Source: an uncultured Oscillospiraceae bacterium
GTDB lineage: Bacteria; Bacillota; Clostridia; Oscillospirales; Ruminococcaceae
DNA length: 64,000 nt
Assembly (NCBI GenBank): GCA_910587135.1
Contig: CAJULF010000001.1
Location: 1-64,000 of the forward strand
Direction of reading: 5' to 3'
A model generated the notes under the pieces. It worked only from the letters and a program-made list of their open reading frames with translations, was not told where the DNA came from and ran no database searches. Both the position numbers and the translations under genes were made by a program. How positions within the stretch are numbered: position 1 is the first letter of the stretch; every line of letters begins with the position of its first letter. Shown here in pieces: positions 9,244 through 17,804 of the stretch.

Positions 9244-9485
9244 TGTAAGGTTGACCTAAGGCTGATTATTTAAAAAATTTCAAAATTTCCTTAATCACGC
9301 GCCGTTCGCTGCGCGAGGTTTTGCGCAAACAGCTGCAAAACTCCACAAGCAGCTACGCGCATATTGTGCAAAACCACCTCCGCGCGATTGCGGAAACCGG
9401 TCGGAATTTGCTTTGCAAATTCCGACACTTTTTGAAATTTCATGCGCCGACATTGCGCAGCATATAGGCTTTTTCCGTAGGCTGC
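9244..9485 (+). repeat. Family A repeat with enlarged loop
   Basis: The left end GTAAGGTTGACC and right end GGCTTTTTCCGTAGGCTGC bracket the usual outer stem (AAATTTCAAAA / TTTTGAAATTT). The third stem is GTCGGAATTTG paired with CAAATTCCGAC. The second stem carries an extra insert with TTTGCGCAAAC and GTGCAAAACCACC. It faces the inverted copy at 9702-9958. Confidence 0.85.
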
Positions 9486-9517
9486 ATTTATATCATCGCC
9501 CTTTTTGCTCTTAATAC

Positions 9518-9546
9518 TTGAAAAAATCAAAAAACTATGGTATAAT
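9518..9546 (+). promoter_or_regulatory. Orphan sigma-A promoter inside the repeat pair
   Basis: TTGAAA, 17 nt, TATAAT. No credible reading frame follows it; the next 400 nt are repeat DNA. It may drive a small RNA or be a remnant. Confidence 0.5.
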
Positions 9547-9701
9547 ATAAAAATATTTATGGCATCGGGCGCAGCTTCATAACTTCGCGGCGGTTCGGCG
9601 CATATAATATTTAGAAATTGTTCCATATCCCGAAATGATTTGATTGCAAAGCAAAAATTTTTCGAGGACAAGGAAAAGCGGCGCAGTCGTACCTATATGC
9701 G

Positions 9702-9958
9702 TCACAGCTTGTATAAAAAGCTCATATGCCACGCAATGTCGGCGCATTAAATTTCAAAAAGCACACATTTGCCATTTGGCAAATGTGTGCGGTTTCCGTC
9801 AGGCATGCCAAGTTTTGCGCAATATGGAGGTTCTGACATATTGCATTTCTCTGAACTTTGCGCAAAACTTTTGAAGCACAGCGTAACGGAGTATGACTAA
9901 CGGAAATTTTAAAATTTTTAAATAATCAGCCCTATGTCAACCTTTACATACAGGCTTA
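9702..9958 (-). repeat. Family A repeat, inverted, with enlarged loop
   Basis: Reading the minus strand: AGCCTGTATGTAAAGGTTGAC .. outer stem .. GCACACATTTGCC/GGCAAATGTGTGC hairpin .. GCTTTTTATACAAGCTG. Its second stem carries an insert with an inverted AAGTTTTGCGCAA / TTTGCGCAAAACTT pair, like the copy at 9244. In 9959-10136 there is only a fragment of family C (about 10001-10050, GGCAAGCGTTGAGCGGC). Confidence 0.85.
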
Positions 9959-10136
9959 GGCGCACTTCATGTGTGCCGGGGAGCTTTGATGCGGTACTCG
10001 GATAAATTTGCCGCAAGGCAAGCGTTGAGCGGCGATGAGAACAAATTTTTGGGCGGCTTTGCCTTTTTCGTCGGAAAAGAGAAGCGGCCGCCATAATCCC
10101 TTTTAGGACAAATATCCTTTGAGGGACAAAAACCTA

Positions 10137-10165
10137 TTGACATTATATGCTTTGTGTGATATACT
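10137..10165 (+). promoter_or_regulatory. Consensus promoter of the amino acid ABC operon
   Basis: TTGACA (10137-10142), 17-nt spacer, TATACT (10160-10165). It lies about 75 nt before the GTG start of the first permease and is the only strong promoter for the four-gene importer. Confidence 0.85.
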
Positions 10166-10240
10166 TATCTTGTTCCGAAACGCACATATCGCACAAAGCT
10201 CGGGCGCAGACGCGCCATATATTTTTGACGGAGTGATGTT

Positions 10241-10894
10241 GTGGATTGGTCTTTTATTGAAAGGTTTACCCCCATGTACACCAAGGCGGCTGTTCTGACG
10301 CTGACCATCGGCGCGGCGGGGATAGTGAGTGCGGTGATAGTGGGGCTTGTGTGCGCGATGGTGAAGTATTACCGCGTTCCCGTGGCGCGGCAGATAGTTT
10401 CGGCTTATATTGAGCTGTCCAGAAATACGCCGCTTATCGTGCAGCTGTTTTTTCTGTATTTCGGGCTTCCGAAAGCGGGAATACTGCTGTCAAGCGAGGC
10501 GTGCGGCATAATCGGTCTTACATTTCTGGGCGGGAGCTATATGGCAGAGAGCTTTTTAAGCGGGCTGAACTCGGTGGGGAAAATACAGCTTGAAAGCGCC
10601 GCGAGTCTGGGAATGACAAAGGCTCAGATAATGCGGCATATCGTATTCCCGCAGGCGTTTTCGGTGTCCGTTCCCGCAATATGCGCAAATGTGATCTTCC
10701 TGCTTAAGGAAACCAGCGTTTTCAGCGCGGTGTCGCTGGCAGACCTGATGTATGTGACGAAAGACCTTATAGGTATGTATTACAACACGTGGGAGGCGCT
10801 GCTGATGCTGGTTACGGCGTACCTCATAATAATACTGCCCATTTCGGCAGTGTTCTCGGTTTTGGAGAGGAGGCTGCGCCGTGCGGGGAATTGA
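10241..10894 (+). CDS. Polar amino acid ABC transporter permease 1
   Basis: 217 residues of the HisMQ permease family. Several membrane segments are present, with the EAA loop that contacts the ATPase near residues 115-140 (ESAASLGMTKAQIMRHIVFP). The start is GTG, with GGAG 7-8 nt upstream; no in-frame ATG fits. It is the first gene of a four-gene importer and overlaps the next permease by 14 nt. The neighbouring binding protein suggests cysteine or a related amino acid as substrate. Confidence 0.93.
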   Translation: MDWSFIERFTPMYTKAAVLTLTIGAAGIVSAVIVGLVCAMVKYYRVPVARQIVSAYIELSRNTPLIVQLFFLYFGLPKAGILLSSEACGIIGLTFLGGSYMAESFLSGLNSVGKIQLESAASLGMTKAQIMRHIVFPQAFSVSVPAICANVIFLLKETSVFSAVSLADLMYVTKDLIGMYYNTWEALLMLVTAYLIIILPISAVFSVLERRLRRAGN

Positions 10895-11555
10895 AGTGCT
10901 TTTTCTCGGGAACAATATGCTGAGATTGCTGGAGGGACTTTGGGTCACGGTAAGGTTGGCGCTTGTTTCGATAGGGCTGTCGCTGATACTCGGGTCGGCT
11001 CTGGGAGCGGCTATGACGCTGAAAAATCGGGCTGTAAAGATAATTACCCGTGTTTATCTGGAGATAATCCGCATAATGCCGCAGCTCGTGTTCCTGTTTA
11101 TTGTGTTTTTCGGGGTTACCAAGCTTACGGGGGCTAATTTGAGCGGCGAAACCTCGGCGGTCATTGTGTTCACCCTGTGGGGAACGGCGGAAGTGGGCGA
11201 TCTTGTGCGCAGCGCATTCGGAGCTATCCCGAAGCACCAGTTTGAATCGGGAATGTCACTGGGTTTGAGCAAGCCGCAGCTTTATCTGTTCGTTATCTTT
11301 CCGCAGGCTTTGAGGGGACTTGTTCCGAATATAATCAATCTCTCTATGCGCATGATAATGACTACCGCGTTAGTGTCGCTTATCGGCGTGACTGAGGTTT
11401 TAAAGGTGGGCAAGCAGATAATCGACGCGAACAGGTTTGACTATCCGAACGCGGCGATATGGGTCTATGCGGCGATATTCCTGCTGTATTTCCTTATATG
11501 CTTTCCGCTTTCGCTTATTTCGCGCAGACTGGCTAAAAGGGGGGCTGATAAATGA
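10881..11555 (+). CDS. Polar amino acid ABC transporter permease 2
   Basis: 224 residues, HisMQ family, with the EAA loop ESGMSLGLSKPQLYLFVIFP near residues 117-136. The GTG start has GAGAGGAGG upstream inside the end of permease 1, which points to translational coupling. It forms the likely heterodimeric channel with permease 1 and overlaps the ATPase gene by 4 nt (ATGA). Confidence 0.93.
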   Translation: MRGIEVLFLGNNMLRLLEGLWVTVRLALVSIGLSLILGSALGAAMTLKNRAVKIITRVYLEIIRIMPQLVFLFIVFFGVTKLTGANLSGETSAVIVFTLWGTAEVGDLVRSAFGAIPKHQFESGMSLGLSKPQLYLFVIFPQALRGLVPNIINLSMRMIMTTALVSLIGVTEVLKVGKQIIDANRFDYPNAAIWVYAAIFLLYFLICFPLSLISRRLAKRGADK

Positions 11556-12295
11556 GTGAGCATATTATTGACATAAATCATCTTATTAAAAGCTTTGGTG
11601 AGAACTCGGTAATAAACGACCTGTCGCTCAGTGTTTCAAAGGGCGAGGTGGTGGTACTTATCGGTCCTTCGGGGTGCGGAAAGAGCACTCTGCTGAGATG
11701 TCTTAACGGTCTTGAGCCTATACAGGGCGGAAGCGTTACGCTGCACGGCGAGGCGGTGGAGCACGGCAGCGCGGGACTTCACAAGGTACGGCAGAAGATC
11801 GGAATGGTCTTTCAGAGCTACGACTTGTTTCCGCATATGACGGTGCTGAATAATGTTATCCTTGCGCCTGTAAAGGTGCAGAAGCGCAGCAGGGACGAGG
11901 CGGCGGAGGCGGCTCTGGCTCTGCTGGACAGGGTAGGGCTTAAAGACAAGGCGGGAGCGTATCCCTCGGAGCTTTCGGGCGGGCAGAAGCAGCGTGTGGC
12001 TATCGTGCGCAGTTTGATAATGAATCCCGATATAATGCTGCTGGATGAGATAACGGCGGCGCTTGACCCTGAAATGGTGCACGAGGTGCTGAACGTGGTG
12101 CTGGATCTGGCGAAAAACGGAACTACAATGATGATAGTTACGCACGAAATGGCTTTTGCGGAAGCTGTGGCGGACAGGGTGGTTTTCCTTGACGGAGGGG
12201 TGATAGTCGAGGAGGGTGCGCCCGCTGAATTTTTCCATAACCCCAAGACGGAGCGTGCGCAGAAATTTTTAAAGACGTTTACTTATTCAAGGTAG
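11552..12295 (+). CDS. Polar amino acid ABC transporter ATP-binding protein
   Basis: 247 residues with Walker A GPSGCGKST, Q-loop MVFQSYDLFPHM, signature LSGGQKQRVA, Walker B IMLLDEITAALD and switch His in IVTHEM. These are the features of GlnQ/HisP-type importers. One oddity is LDEITAALDPE where most family members have LDEPTSALDPE; Ile replaces the usual Pro after the catalytic Glu, a change also seen in some functional family members. It starts inside the stop of permease 2. Confidence 0.95.
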   Translation: MSEHIIDINHLIKSFGENSVINDLSLSVSKGEVVVLIGPSGCGKSTLLRCLNGLEPIQGGSVTLHGEAVEHGSAGLHKVRQKIGMVFQSYDLFPHMTVLNNVILAPVKVQKRSRDEAAEAALALLDRVGLKDKAGAYPSELSGGQKQRVAIVRSLIMNPDIMLLDEITAALDPEMVHEVLNVVLDLAKNGTTMMIVTHEMAFAEAVADRVVFLDGGVIVEEGAPAEFFHNPKTERAQKFLKTFTYSR

Positions 12296-12531
12296 AGCGG
12301 TGTTCGCATATGGCGACGCCCGATCCACGCGGCAAAGCAACATCCGCAGGGGGAAACCATTCGCCCGCGAAGCGATTTTTGCAGCAAGCTGCGAATGCGG
12401 GCGGAGTATACACGCCGCTACGACCAAGTTTTGCGCGTTAATCGCGTGTCCGCTTATGGCATTAAGCTGTGTGTTGAGCAAAACTACTTGTTCGGCGCGG
12501 TGCGAAAAAAATTTAGATAAGGAGAACTGAC
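12296..12531. other. Mid-operon spacer without a gene
   Basis: 236 nt between the ATPase and binding-protein genes. It holds several short inverted repeats (for example TTCGCCCGCGAAGCGA and GCAGCAAGCTGC) and repeat-like segments but no clear family A or B core. It ends in the strong AAGGAG site of the binding protein. It could process or attenuate the mRNA to raise binding-protein expression. Confidence 0.4.
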
Positions 12532-13401
12532 ATGAACTTTTTAAAGAAAATAGGCGCGGTAATATCCGCAGCGGTACTGGCATTGTCGCTGGCGGCGTGC
12601 TCCGGCACGGAGAGCGGGTCGGGAAATTCGGGCAGCGGCTCGGGGAACGGTAATTTCAGGACGATTGACGAAATCAAGTCGGAGGGGAAAATCACCATCG
12701 GAGTATTCTCGGATAAAATGCCTTTCGGCTATGTGGACAACAACGGAGAATATCAGGGGTATGACGTTTATTTTGCGAAGAGGATAGCGCAGGATCTGAA
12801 CACGGAGCTTGAGCTTGTTCCGGTCGAGGCGGCAAGCCGCGTGGAGTTTCTCCAGACCGGCAAGGTTGATATCATACTCGCAAACTTTACCGTCACCGAT
12901 GAGCGCGCTAAGCAGGTTGATTTCGCGCTGCCGTACATGAAAGTGGCTCTCGGAGTGGTATCTCCCGACAGCGCGGTTATAACCTCTGCCGACGAGCTGA
13001 ACGGAAAAACGCTTATCGTGGTAAAGGGTACGACTGCCGAAACGTATTTCACCGAGAATTACCCCGACGTAAAGCTCCAGAAATACGACGAGTACAACGA
13101 GGCTTACTCCGCGCTTCAGGACGGCAGAGGGGACGCGTTCTCGACCGACAACACCGAGGTTCTTGCCTGGGCTATGTCCAACCCCGGGTTTACCGTAGGG
13201 ATCGAGTCGCTGGGAAGCATTGACGCTATTGCTCCCGCCGTAACAAAGGGCAATACGGAGCTGCTTGACTGGCTCAATGAGGAAATAAAGGCTCTCGGTG
13301 AGGAGCAGTTCTTCCACGCGGACTATGACGCGACTCTCGCTTCGGTATACGGAGATACGGTGGATAAGAACAATCTGGTCGTTGAGGGCGGAGAGATGTA
13401 A
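12532..13401 (+). CDS. Amino acid (probably cysteine) ABC transporter substrate-binding lipoprotein
   Basis: 289 residues. A signal peptide ends in LSLAAC, a lipobox, followed by a Gly/Ser linker. The solute-binding domain (family 3) reads ITIGVFSDKMPFGYVDNNG, VDIILANFTVTDERAKQVDF and ends NNLVVEGGEM. This is very like my recollection of Campylobacter CjaA, a cysteine-binding protein, so cysteine is the best substrate guess; other polar amino acids remain possible. RBS AAGGAG lies 7 nt before ATG. Confidence 0.9.
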   Translation: MNFLKKIGAVISAAVLALSLAACSGTESGSGNSGSGSGNGNFRTIDEIKSEGKITIGVFSDKMPFGYVDNNGEYQGYDVYFAKRIAQDLNTELELVPVEAASRVEFLQTGKVDIILANFTVTDERAKQVDFALPYMKVALGVVSPDSAVITSADELNGKTLIVVKGTTAETYFTENYPDVKLQKYDEYNEAYSALQDGRGDAFSTDNTEVLAWAMSNPGFTVGIESLGSIDAIAPAVTKGNTELLDWLNEEIKALGEEQFFHADYDATLASVYGDTVDKNNLVVEGGEM

Positions 13402-13429
13402 CGTCTTGTTTCGCCGCTTATAGAATAAA

Positions 13430-13457
13430 ATGGAGCAGATTTTTTCGTCTGCTCCAT
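13430..13457. terminator. Hairpin at the left edge of a family A copy
   Basis: ATGGAGCAGA pairs with TCTGCTCCAT around a T-rich loop. The T-tract that would make it a terminator lies on the minus-strand outward side (TTTTATTC), so it would stop transcripts that come from the DUF4173 gene through the repeat. Confidence 0.6.
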
Positions 13458-13650
13458 CAGATTGTATATAAAGGTTGACTTAAATTGGATTATTTAAAAA
13501 AATTTCAAAATTTCCGCACTCACGCTCCGCTTCACTGCGTTTCACTCTGCGCGACTGCGGAAACCTTACACATTTGCCATTCGGCAAATGTGTGCTTTTT
13601 CAAATTTCATGCGCCACATTGCGTTGTCAATAGGCCTTTTCTACAAGCCG
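13458..13650 (+). repeat. Family A repeat
   Basis: Ends CAGATTGTATATAAAGG and CCTTTTCTACAAGCCG. Stem 2 is TTTCCGCA/TGCGGAAA and stem 3 ACACATTTGCC/GGCAAATGTGT. It separates the convergent ABC-importer and DUF4173 operons. Confidence 0.88.
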
Positions 13651-13680
13651 GGGGACAGACCAAAAGTCTGCCCCCTTTTT
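13650..13680 (+). terminator. Intrinsic terminator right of the family A copy
   Basis: GGGGGACAGAC / GTCTGCCCCC with a 5-nt loop followed by TTTTT. It terminates plus-strand transcription of the amino acid importer after it passes the repeat. Confidence 0.8.
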
Positions 13681-13709
13681 GTCAGTACCCATAAGGAACC
13701 GTCATAAAT

Positions 13710-15320
13710 TTAATCCGGATATCTCCAATATGCTTCATACGACACAGGAGTTATGTTTATGCTCTCGCATATTTTCTCGGCGGTTATTTTTTGTATGCTG
13801 AAATAGGCGAAATCGTCTTTCTGCTCGATTTCGTACAGCAGCTTGCTCAGCGAATATTCGATTTTTTCTGACATTTCCGTATCTTCTGTGTTGAGAAGCT
13901 CTGAAACGGGCTTTACCGCGGCTGCCCCGAGGGGGTACATGGCTTGGATGTCGAACTCCTCCAGCGCACCGCTCTGATATGCGCTGACATTGTAGCGGGC
14001 TATCGCTCCGTCGATATTCCCGAAGCACAGCACGCCCATCATCACCGAAAACGCGGCGAACAGGACTTTCCAGAATGCGAACTCCCTTATTTGCAGCACA
14101 ATTATCATTACAAAAATTATAGCAAGCAGTATCATAAACCACGACGTGTATATACGCAGCTGTGTCATGCCGAGCTCCTTTATATAAAGCAGCATTTTGC
14201 TGAGCGCCGAGGCGATAAGCAGAAGCGTAAATACGGAAATTATTATCGTGTATACCCGCAGAGCTTTTGGACGGCGATCACCCTCATGGCGCTTTACGAG
14301 CGCCTGCATAAGGGTTATTACGCAGAGATTTATCACGGCGATAACACACAGCTCGAAAAAGCCGCGCCGCGCGAATTCCGAGTAGTTGTAGCCCTCGGGG
14401 AGCTCCCCGCCGAAAGCGGCGGTGAAATAACCAAGCTGAGTGATGATGTATATCAGATAGAATACACATATGGGGGTCACTGCCGTATACGCTATGGGCG
14501 GGGGCAGAAAACGGTATACGGGCGCTTCCTCGGAGTAGCTCCATGCGGGCTTTGCGGAGGAGAACATAGAACCGAAAAGGTACATTCCCACAGGAATTGC
14601 AAACAGTATCTGCCAGAAAAGCGAAAATGAGATATTGGAAAATCTTGCGAAGAAATTGTCCATAGCGTTTTCAAAGGCGCTGTCCGAGAACATCAGAAGT
14701 ACGACGACAACTATCGTAAGAGGAATCGCCGTCAACAGTCCCAACAGCACATACACCGCGGTTCGTGAGCCTTTTCCGTCCTTTCCGCCCCTGAACAGTC
14801 CCAAAGCAGCACGCGTGGAATGGGTGAAGCTTATAAATGGTCGCGCGAAAACTCCCGAGAGCGCATCAAGCACAAAATGCTTGCCGAACAGCGCCGCTCC
14901 GCTTACCGAAACCGCCAGATAGAATATCAGCGCAAACGAGAACATAGCCGCAAGGGTATTCACAAAGCCGTTCGCGCAGAATATCGGCGTAAGGCAGAAC
15001 AGTTCCGCGATAATAAAGACGGCTATCTGCGCAGGGGAGGTTTTAAGGGCTTTTAGCCGAACATATACCGCGCCCAGAGCGCCCACGGCTGCCCAGAATA
15101 TCCCACCCCACAGTCCGCCCGCATAACCGCAGACATACCGCGTAAAAATAAAGCCGAGCAGAAAGCATACCCAGGCGCAAATTGAATCGGTAAGGGAGTA
15201 TTTCGGCTTAGATAGCGGCCGGACTGTGGGCAGGTCGGGAATGTCAAGGGGAGCGCCGACATTTGCGGTGTCCGACGGCTCGCATGAGTTGGTAATTGTA
15301 TTGTGATCGTTGTTTTCCAT
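13710..15320 (-). CDS. DUF4173/DUF4153-type polytopic membrane protein
   Basis: About 536 residues from ATG 15320 with AGGAG 7 nt upstream. An N-terminal soluble tail of about 45 residues precedes some ten membrane segments. The segment YSEFARRGFFELCVIAVINL is characteristic of DUF4173. The C-terminal 90 residues are soluble. Function is unknown in the family. The gene is third in an operon behind a DUF2975 protein and an XRE regulator, which are often involved in membrane or envelope responses. Confidence 0.82.
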   Translation of the reverse strand: MENNDHNTITNSCEPSDTANVGAPLDIPDLPTVRPLSKPKYSLTDSICAWVCFLLGFIFTRYVCGYAGGLWGGIFWAAVGALGAVYVRLKALKTSPAQIAVFIIAELFCLTPIFCANGFVNTLAAMFSFALIFYLAVSVSGAALFGKHFVLDALSGVFARPFISFTHSTRAALGLFRGGKDGKGSRTAVYVLLGLLTAIPLTIVVVVLLMFSDSAFENAMDNFFARFSNISFSLFWQILFAIPVGMYLFGSMFSSAKPAWSYSEEAPVYRFLPPPIAYTAVTPICVFYLIYIITQLGYFTAAFGGELPEGYNYSEFARRGFFELCVIAVINLCVITLMQALVKRHEGDRRPKALRVYTIIISVFTLLLIASALSKMLLYIKELGMTQLRIYTSWFMILLAIIFVMIIVLQIREFAFWKVLFAAFSVMMGVLCFGNIDGAIARYNVSAYQSGALEEFDIQAMYPLGAAAVKPVSELLNTEDTEMSEKIEYSLSKLLYEIEQKDDFAYFSIQKITAEKICESINITPVSYEAYWRYPD

Positions 15321-15391
15321 AATATTTCTCCTTTTCATTAAATTGGAAGTTCAAATGTACACTGATACCGACAGGTATCGGTGCGGATATA

Positions 15392-15601
15392 TTACTTGTC
15401 CTCTCTGTATTCCAGCAGATCTCCGGGCTGACAATCCAGCACCTCACACAGGCGCTCCAGCGTGGAGAACCGCACTGCCTTCGCCTTTCCCGTTTTGAGT
15501 ATGGAGAGGTTGGCGGGGGTTATCTCGATTTTTTCGGCAAGCTCGTTGGAGGAGATTTTGCGCCTTGCCATCATAACGTCAAGATTTACTATTATCGGCA
15601 T
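15392..15601 (-). CDS. Small XRE-family (YozG-like) regulator
   Basis: 69 residues from ATG 15601 (GGGAG upstream); a GTG at 15619 overlaps the preceding stop and is less likely. It is essentially one Cro/C1 helix-turn-helix (MMARRKISSNELAEKIEITP, ANLSILKTGKA, LCEVLDCQPGDLLEY). DUF2975 membrane protein plus a YozG-like HTH is a recurrent pair in Firmicutes. The inverted repeat over the operon promoter is a plausible autoregulatory operator. Confidence 0.88.
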   Translation of the reverse strand: MPIIVNLDVMMARRKISSNELAEKIEITPANLSILKTGKAKAVRFSTLERLCEVLDCQPGDLLEYREDK

Positions 15602-15615
15602 ATTTCTCCCGCCTT

Positions 15616-16071
15616 TCACACCGTAAAATCATTTTCTTCACGGATAGCTACCGCCTGCTCGAAGCAGTTTTTCACTACGCGAAGAATAAGCCCGAAGAAC
15701 GCCGCTGCGAAAACTATCACAAACCCCACGGGACGGTGAAAAGAAAAGTAAATGAATACCGCCGACACCGCAAAGCAGCAGTAGGATATCCTCCTTAAAT
15801 ACCTTACGTTGTTCTGTATGAACGGTTTTCCCTTGCGGATATTCCACAGCAGCAGGTCAAGATTGATAAGCGCGAAAACCGCGGGCGGCACTATGCAGTA
15901 CAGCGTTATCAGCAGCGGCAGAAAAAGCGATCTCCCACCGCTGGGCAGTATCACATAGTCGTCATAGAACCGTACTATGAACGGCGCAGCAACACAGCAC
16001 ACAAGAATTACCAGATACACCGCCTTGGTAATACAGGAGGACAATATTACCGATTTATCCTTATTCCACAT
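15616..16071 (-). CDS. DUF2975 membrane protein
   Basis: 151 residues with four predicted membrane segments (around 15-35, 48-70, 92-112, 116-135) and the NIRKGKPFIQNNVRYLRRIS motif typical of DUF2975. First gene of the operon, followed directly by its HTH partner. Role unknown; it may sense an envelope signal and control the XRE protein. The ATG is preceded by GGGGAATTTTT. Confidence 0.85.
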   Translation of the reverse strand: MWNKDKSVILSSCITKAVYLVILVCCVAAPFIVRFYDDYVILPSGGRSLFLPLLITLYCIVPPAVFALINLDLLLWNIRKGKPFIQNNVRYLRRISYCCFAVSAVFIYFSFHRPVGFVIVFAAAFFGLILRVVKNCFEQAVAIREENDFTV

Positions 16072-16097
16072 AAAAATTCCCCTTTATTTTTTCTTAC

Positions 16098-16132
16098 AAT
16101 GATATGATACCACATGCCATATCATTTGTCAA
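16098..16132 (-). promoter_or_regulatory. Promoter with overlapping dyad operator of the DUF2975-XRE operon
   Basis: Minus-strand TTGACA (16127-16132), 17 nt, TATCAT (16104-16109). A perfect inverted repeat AATGATATG-N11-CATATCATT (16098-16126) covers the spacer and -10 box. This is where an autorepressor such as the XRE protein would bind. Confidence 0.75.
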
Positions 16133-16249
16133 TAGGTTTTTATCGAAAAACAATAATTTTTTATTGAAAATTGATTTCGGCTTGAACTGCCGCATTCAAA
16201 CGTTTTTTATCTGATATAAAGCAGAAACCTGTCTGCGCAGCTGCTTCCG

Positions 16250-16441
16250 GACTGTATATAAAGGTTGACCAATAGCGGATTATTTAAATAATTTCAAAAT
16301 TTCCGGCAGTCATACTCCTTGCTGTTGCACAGCATTCCGCATGCCTGCCGGAAACCGCGCGCGTTTGTGTTCACAAACGCACGACTTTTGGAAATTTCAT
16401 GCGCCGACATTGCGCGGCATATGGGCTTTTTCTACAAGCTG
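16250..16441 (+). repeat. Family A repeat
   Basis: Ends GGACTGTATATAAAGGTTGACC and GGCTTTTTCTACAAGCTG. Stem 2 is TTTCCGGCAG/CTGCCGGAAA and stem 3 CGTTTGT/ACAAACG. Flanking hairpins are AAGCAG..CTGCTT on the left (outward TTTATAT on the minus strand) and GCGGCTTTGT..ACAAAGCCGC at about 16444-16470 on the right. Confidence 0.88.
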
Positions 16442-16488
16442 AAGCGGCTTTGTCTTGACAACAAAGCCGCGCAAAAATATTTTTCTTT

Positions 16489-17058
16489 TTAAGCGCCGTA
16501 AACCATTTCGCCGCTGCGTATCTCCTCGCAATATTTTGCCAGTTCGTCCATTCTGCCTTGAAAGCGGAGGGAAAGCTCGGGAATATTTGTATAGTCGTTG
16601 GGCCGCATAAGGCTCGGAGGTTTAGGCAGCTTAAGCGCGTTGGAGCGCGCCAGTATATCCCCCACAAATTCCGAGCAGAAGAAGTGGTGCTCACGGTCAT
16701 ATGCGTAAATATTGAATTTGCACAGAAAAAGCCCGATTACGTTATAGGTGTAGCTGTCTATCTGCTTTATCATTTCCGCGACCAGCTTTTGGGCGGAATA
16801 GTATGTCTTATCGTCAACTATCAGCTCGTACACTGCGCATGGAATGTCCCCGTGTTCGCTGTAATATCCCTTGTCCGCGTACTCCAGCCTTAGCCCCGCA
16901 GGCAGCGGCATATTTCCCTTTCGCGCGAAGCTGTACATAGGGCTGAGATCCTTTTCAAAGGCTATGGAAGCGTGGGTGTATTCGCACTCGGAAAGAGCGC
17001 TTATCATCTTCGACACCATCGTGTCGGACTTTGACAGCATTATGTATATGGTTTTCAA
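16489..17058 (-). CDS. YiiX/YaeF-like permuted papain-fold protein (NlpC/P60 superfamily)
   Basis: 189 residues from a TTG start with GAGGGG 6 nt upstream. An early His (YTHASIAFE, H29) and a late Cys (HHFFCSEFVGDIL, C128) occur in the reversed order typical of circularly permuted NlpC/P60 proteins. Family members are predicted amidases or lipid hydrolases. No signal peptide is visible, so it may act in the cytoplasm. Its own promoter is at 17098-17126. Confidence 0.72.
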   Translation of the reverse strand: MKTIYIMLSKSDTMVSKMISALSECEYTHASIAFEKDLSPMYSFARKGNMPLPAGLRLEYADKGYYSEHGDIPCAVYELIVDDKTYYSAQKLVAEMIKQIDSYTYNVIGLFLCKFNIYAYDREHHFFCSEFVGDILARSNALKLPKPPSLMRPNDYTNIPELSLRFQGRMDELAKYCEEIRSGEMVYGA

Positions 17059-17097
17059 TTTTTTCCCCTCACAATATATTGTTTCTGTGATATTTTA

Positions 17098-17126
17098 AAT
17101 ATATCATAAATCCTATGTGAAATCAA
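17098..17126 (-). promoter_or_regulatory. Promoter of the YiiX-like gene
   Basis: Minus-strand TTGATT, 17 nt, TATATT with a TGa extended -10. The gene starts about 40 nt downstream. Confidence 0.55.
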
Positions 17127-17641
17127 CAGAATATTTCTGTCAAAATACTTAAGATTTTCCGTTGAACTTATTATGGCATTTCGGGGTTCAGATTTCGGCA
17201 AAGAATAGGTTAAGATAAGGTAAAATTTTTTGATTGCCGCTTTTTGGTCGGACAACATTTGTTTTATTATACACCTTTGACGCCGATTTGTCAATAAATT
17301 ATGGAATTTTGAGCAAGAACTTTGCTACAAAATTTGATTTATTGCGGCAATATAGTAAATCGGAATTTTATCATTTGCCGAAATTTCTTCTCCCGAAGCT
17401 TGTTTATTATCCGAAAAGCGCCATATTTACCGGTCTTTCCTCGCCATACTCGGAGGGGTATGCGCCCTCCGAGCAAATTTTCTTTAAATATTATAATATT
17501 TTAAAAAATGCTATCTTATGGCACAAAGATACGGGAATATCCTCCCATTCTCCGAATATTAAACAGCCTTTGAGATTTTTGCCGGAAAAGTCAATACGAA
17601 TTAAATATTGAGTTATTGGCTAAAATTTTGCTTAAAAGGGC
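17127..17641. other. AT-rich gap without a gene
   Basis: About 500 nt upstream of fabV. Short open frames here have no ribosome binding site or coding character. I see no repeat-family core. Confidence 0.5.
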
Positions 17642-17670
17642 TTGATTAAAAAGGCGGTTTATGTTAAAAT
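17642..17670 (+). promoter_or_regulatory. Candidate fabV promoter
   Basis: TTGATT, 17 nt, TAAAAT. The 130-nt leader that follows contains a GC-rich hairpin at about 17685-17715 (GCCGCATGCCG / CCGGTATGCGGC). Confidence 0.45.
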
Positions 17671-17804
17671 ACCATTGTACGCTTTGCCGCATGCCGCCGT
17701 TACCGGTATGCGGCAGACACGCCAAGCTTCCGCTGTTGTCGCCTCGGTCAGCGCGGCATGAAGCCCGGGCGCTCGATTTACGACTTTTAAGGAGGAATTT
17801 CAAT

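Noticed and set aside
9291..9671. 126-codon frame on the minus strand in the repeat spacer
   Set aside because: It lies within family A repeat DNA; no binding site and no protein-like composition.
13485..13694. Small frame beginning MDYLKKFQNF
   Set aside because: Translation of a family A repeat; a similar start occurs at 63570 on the minus strand for the same reason.
16130..16260. Insertion sequence at family A copies
   Set aside because: No transposase or its remains is present at any copy, so they are at most non-autonomous elements.
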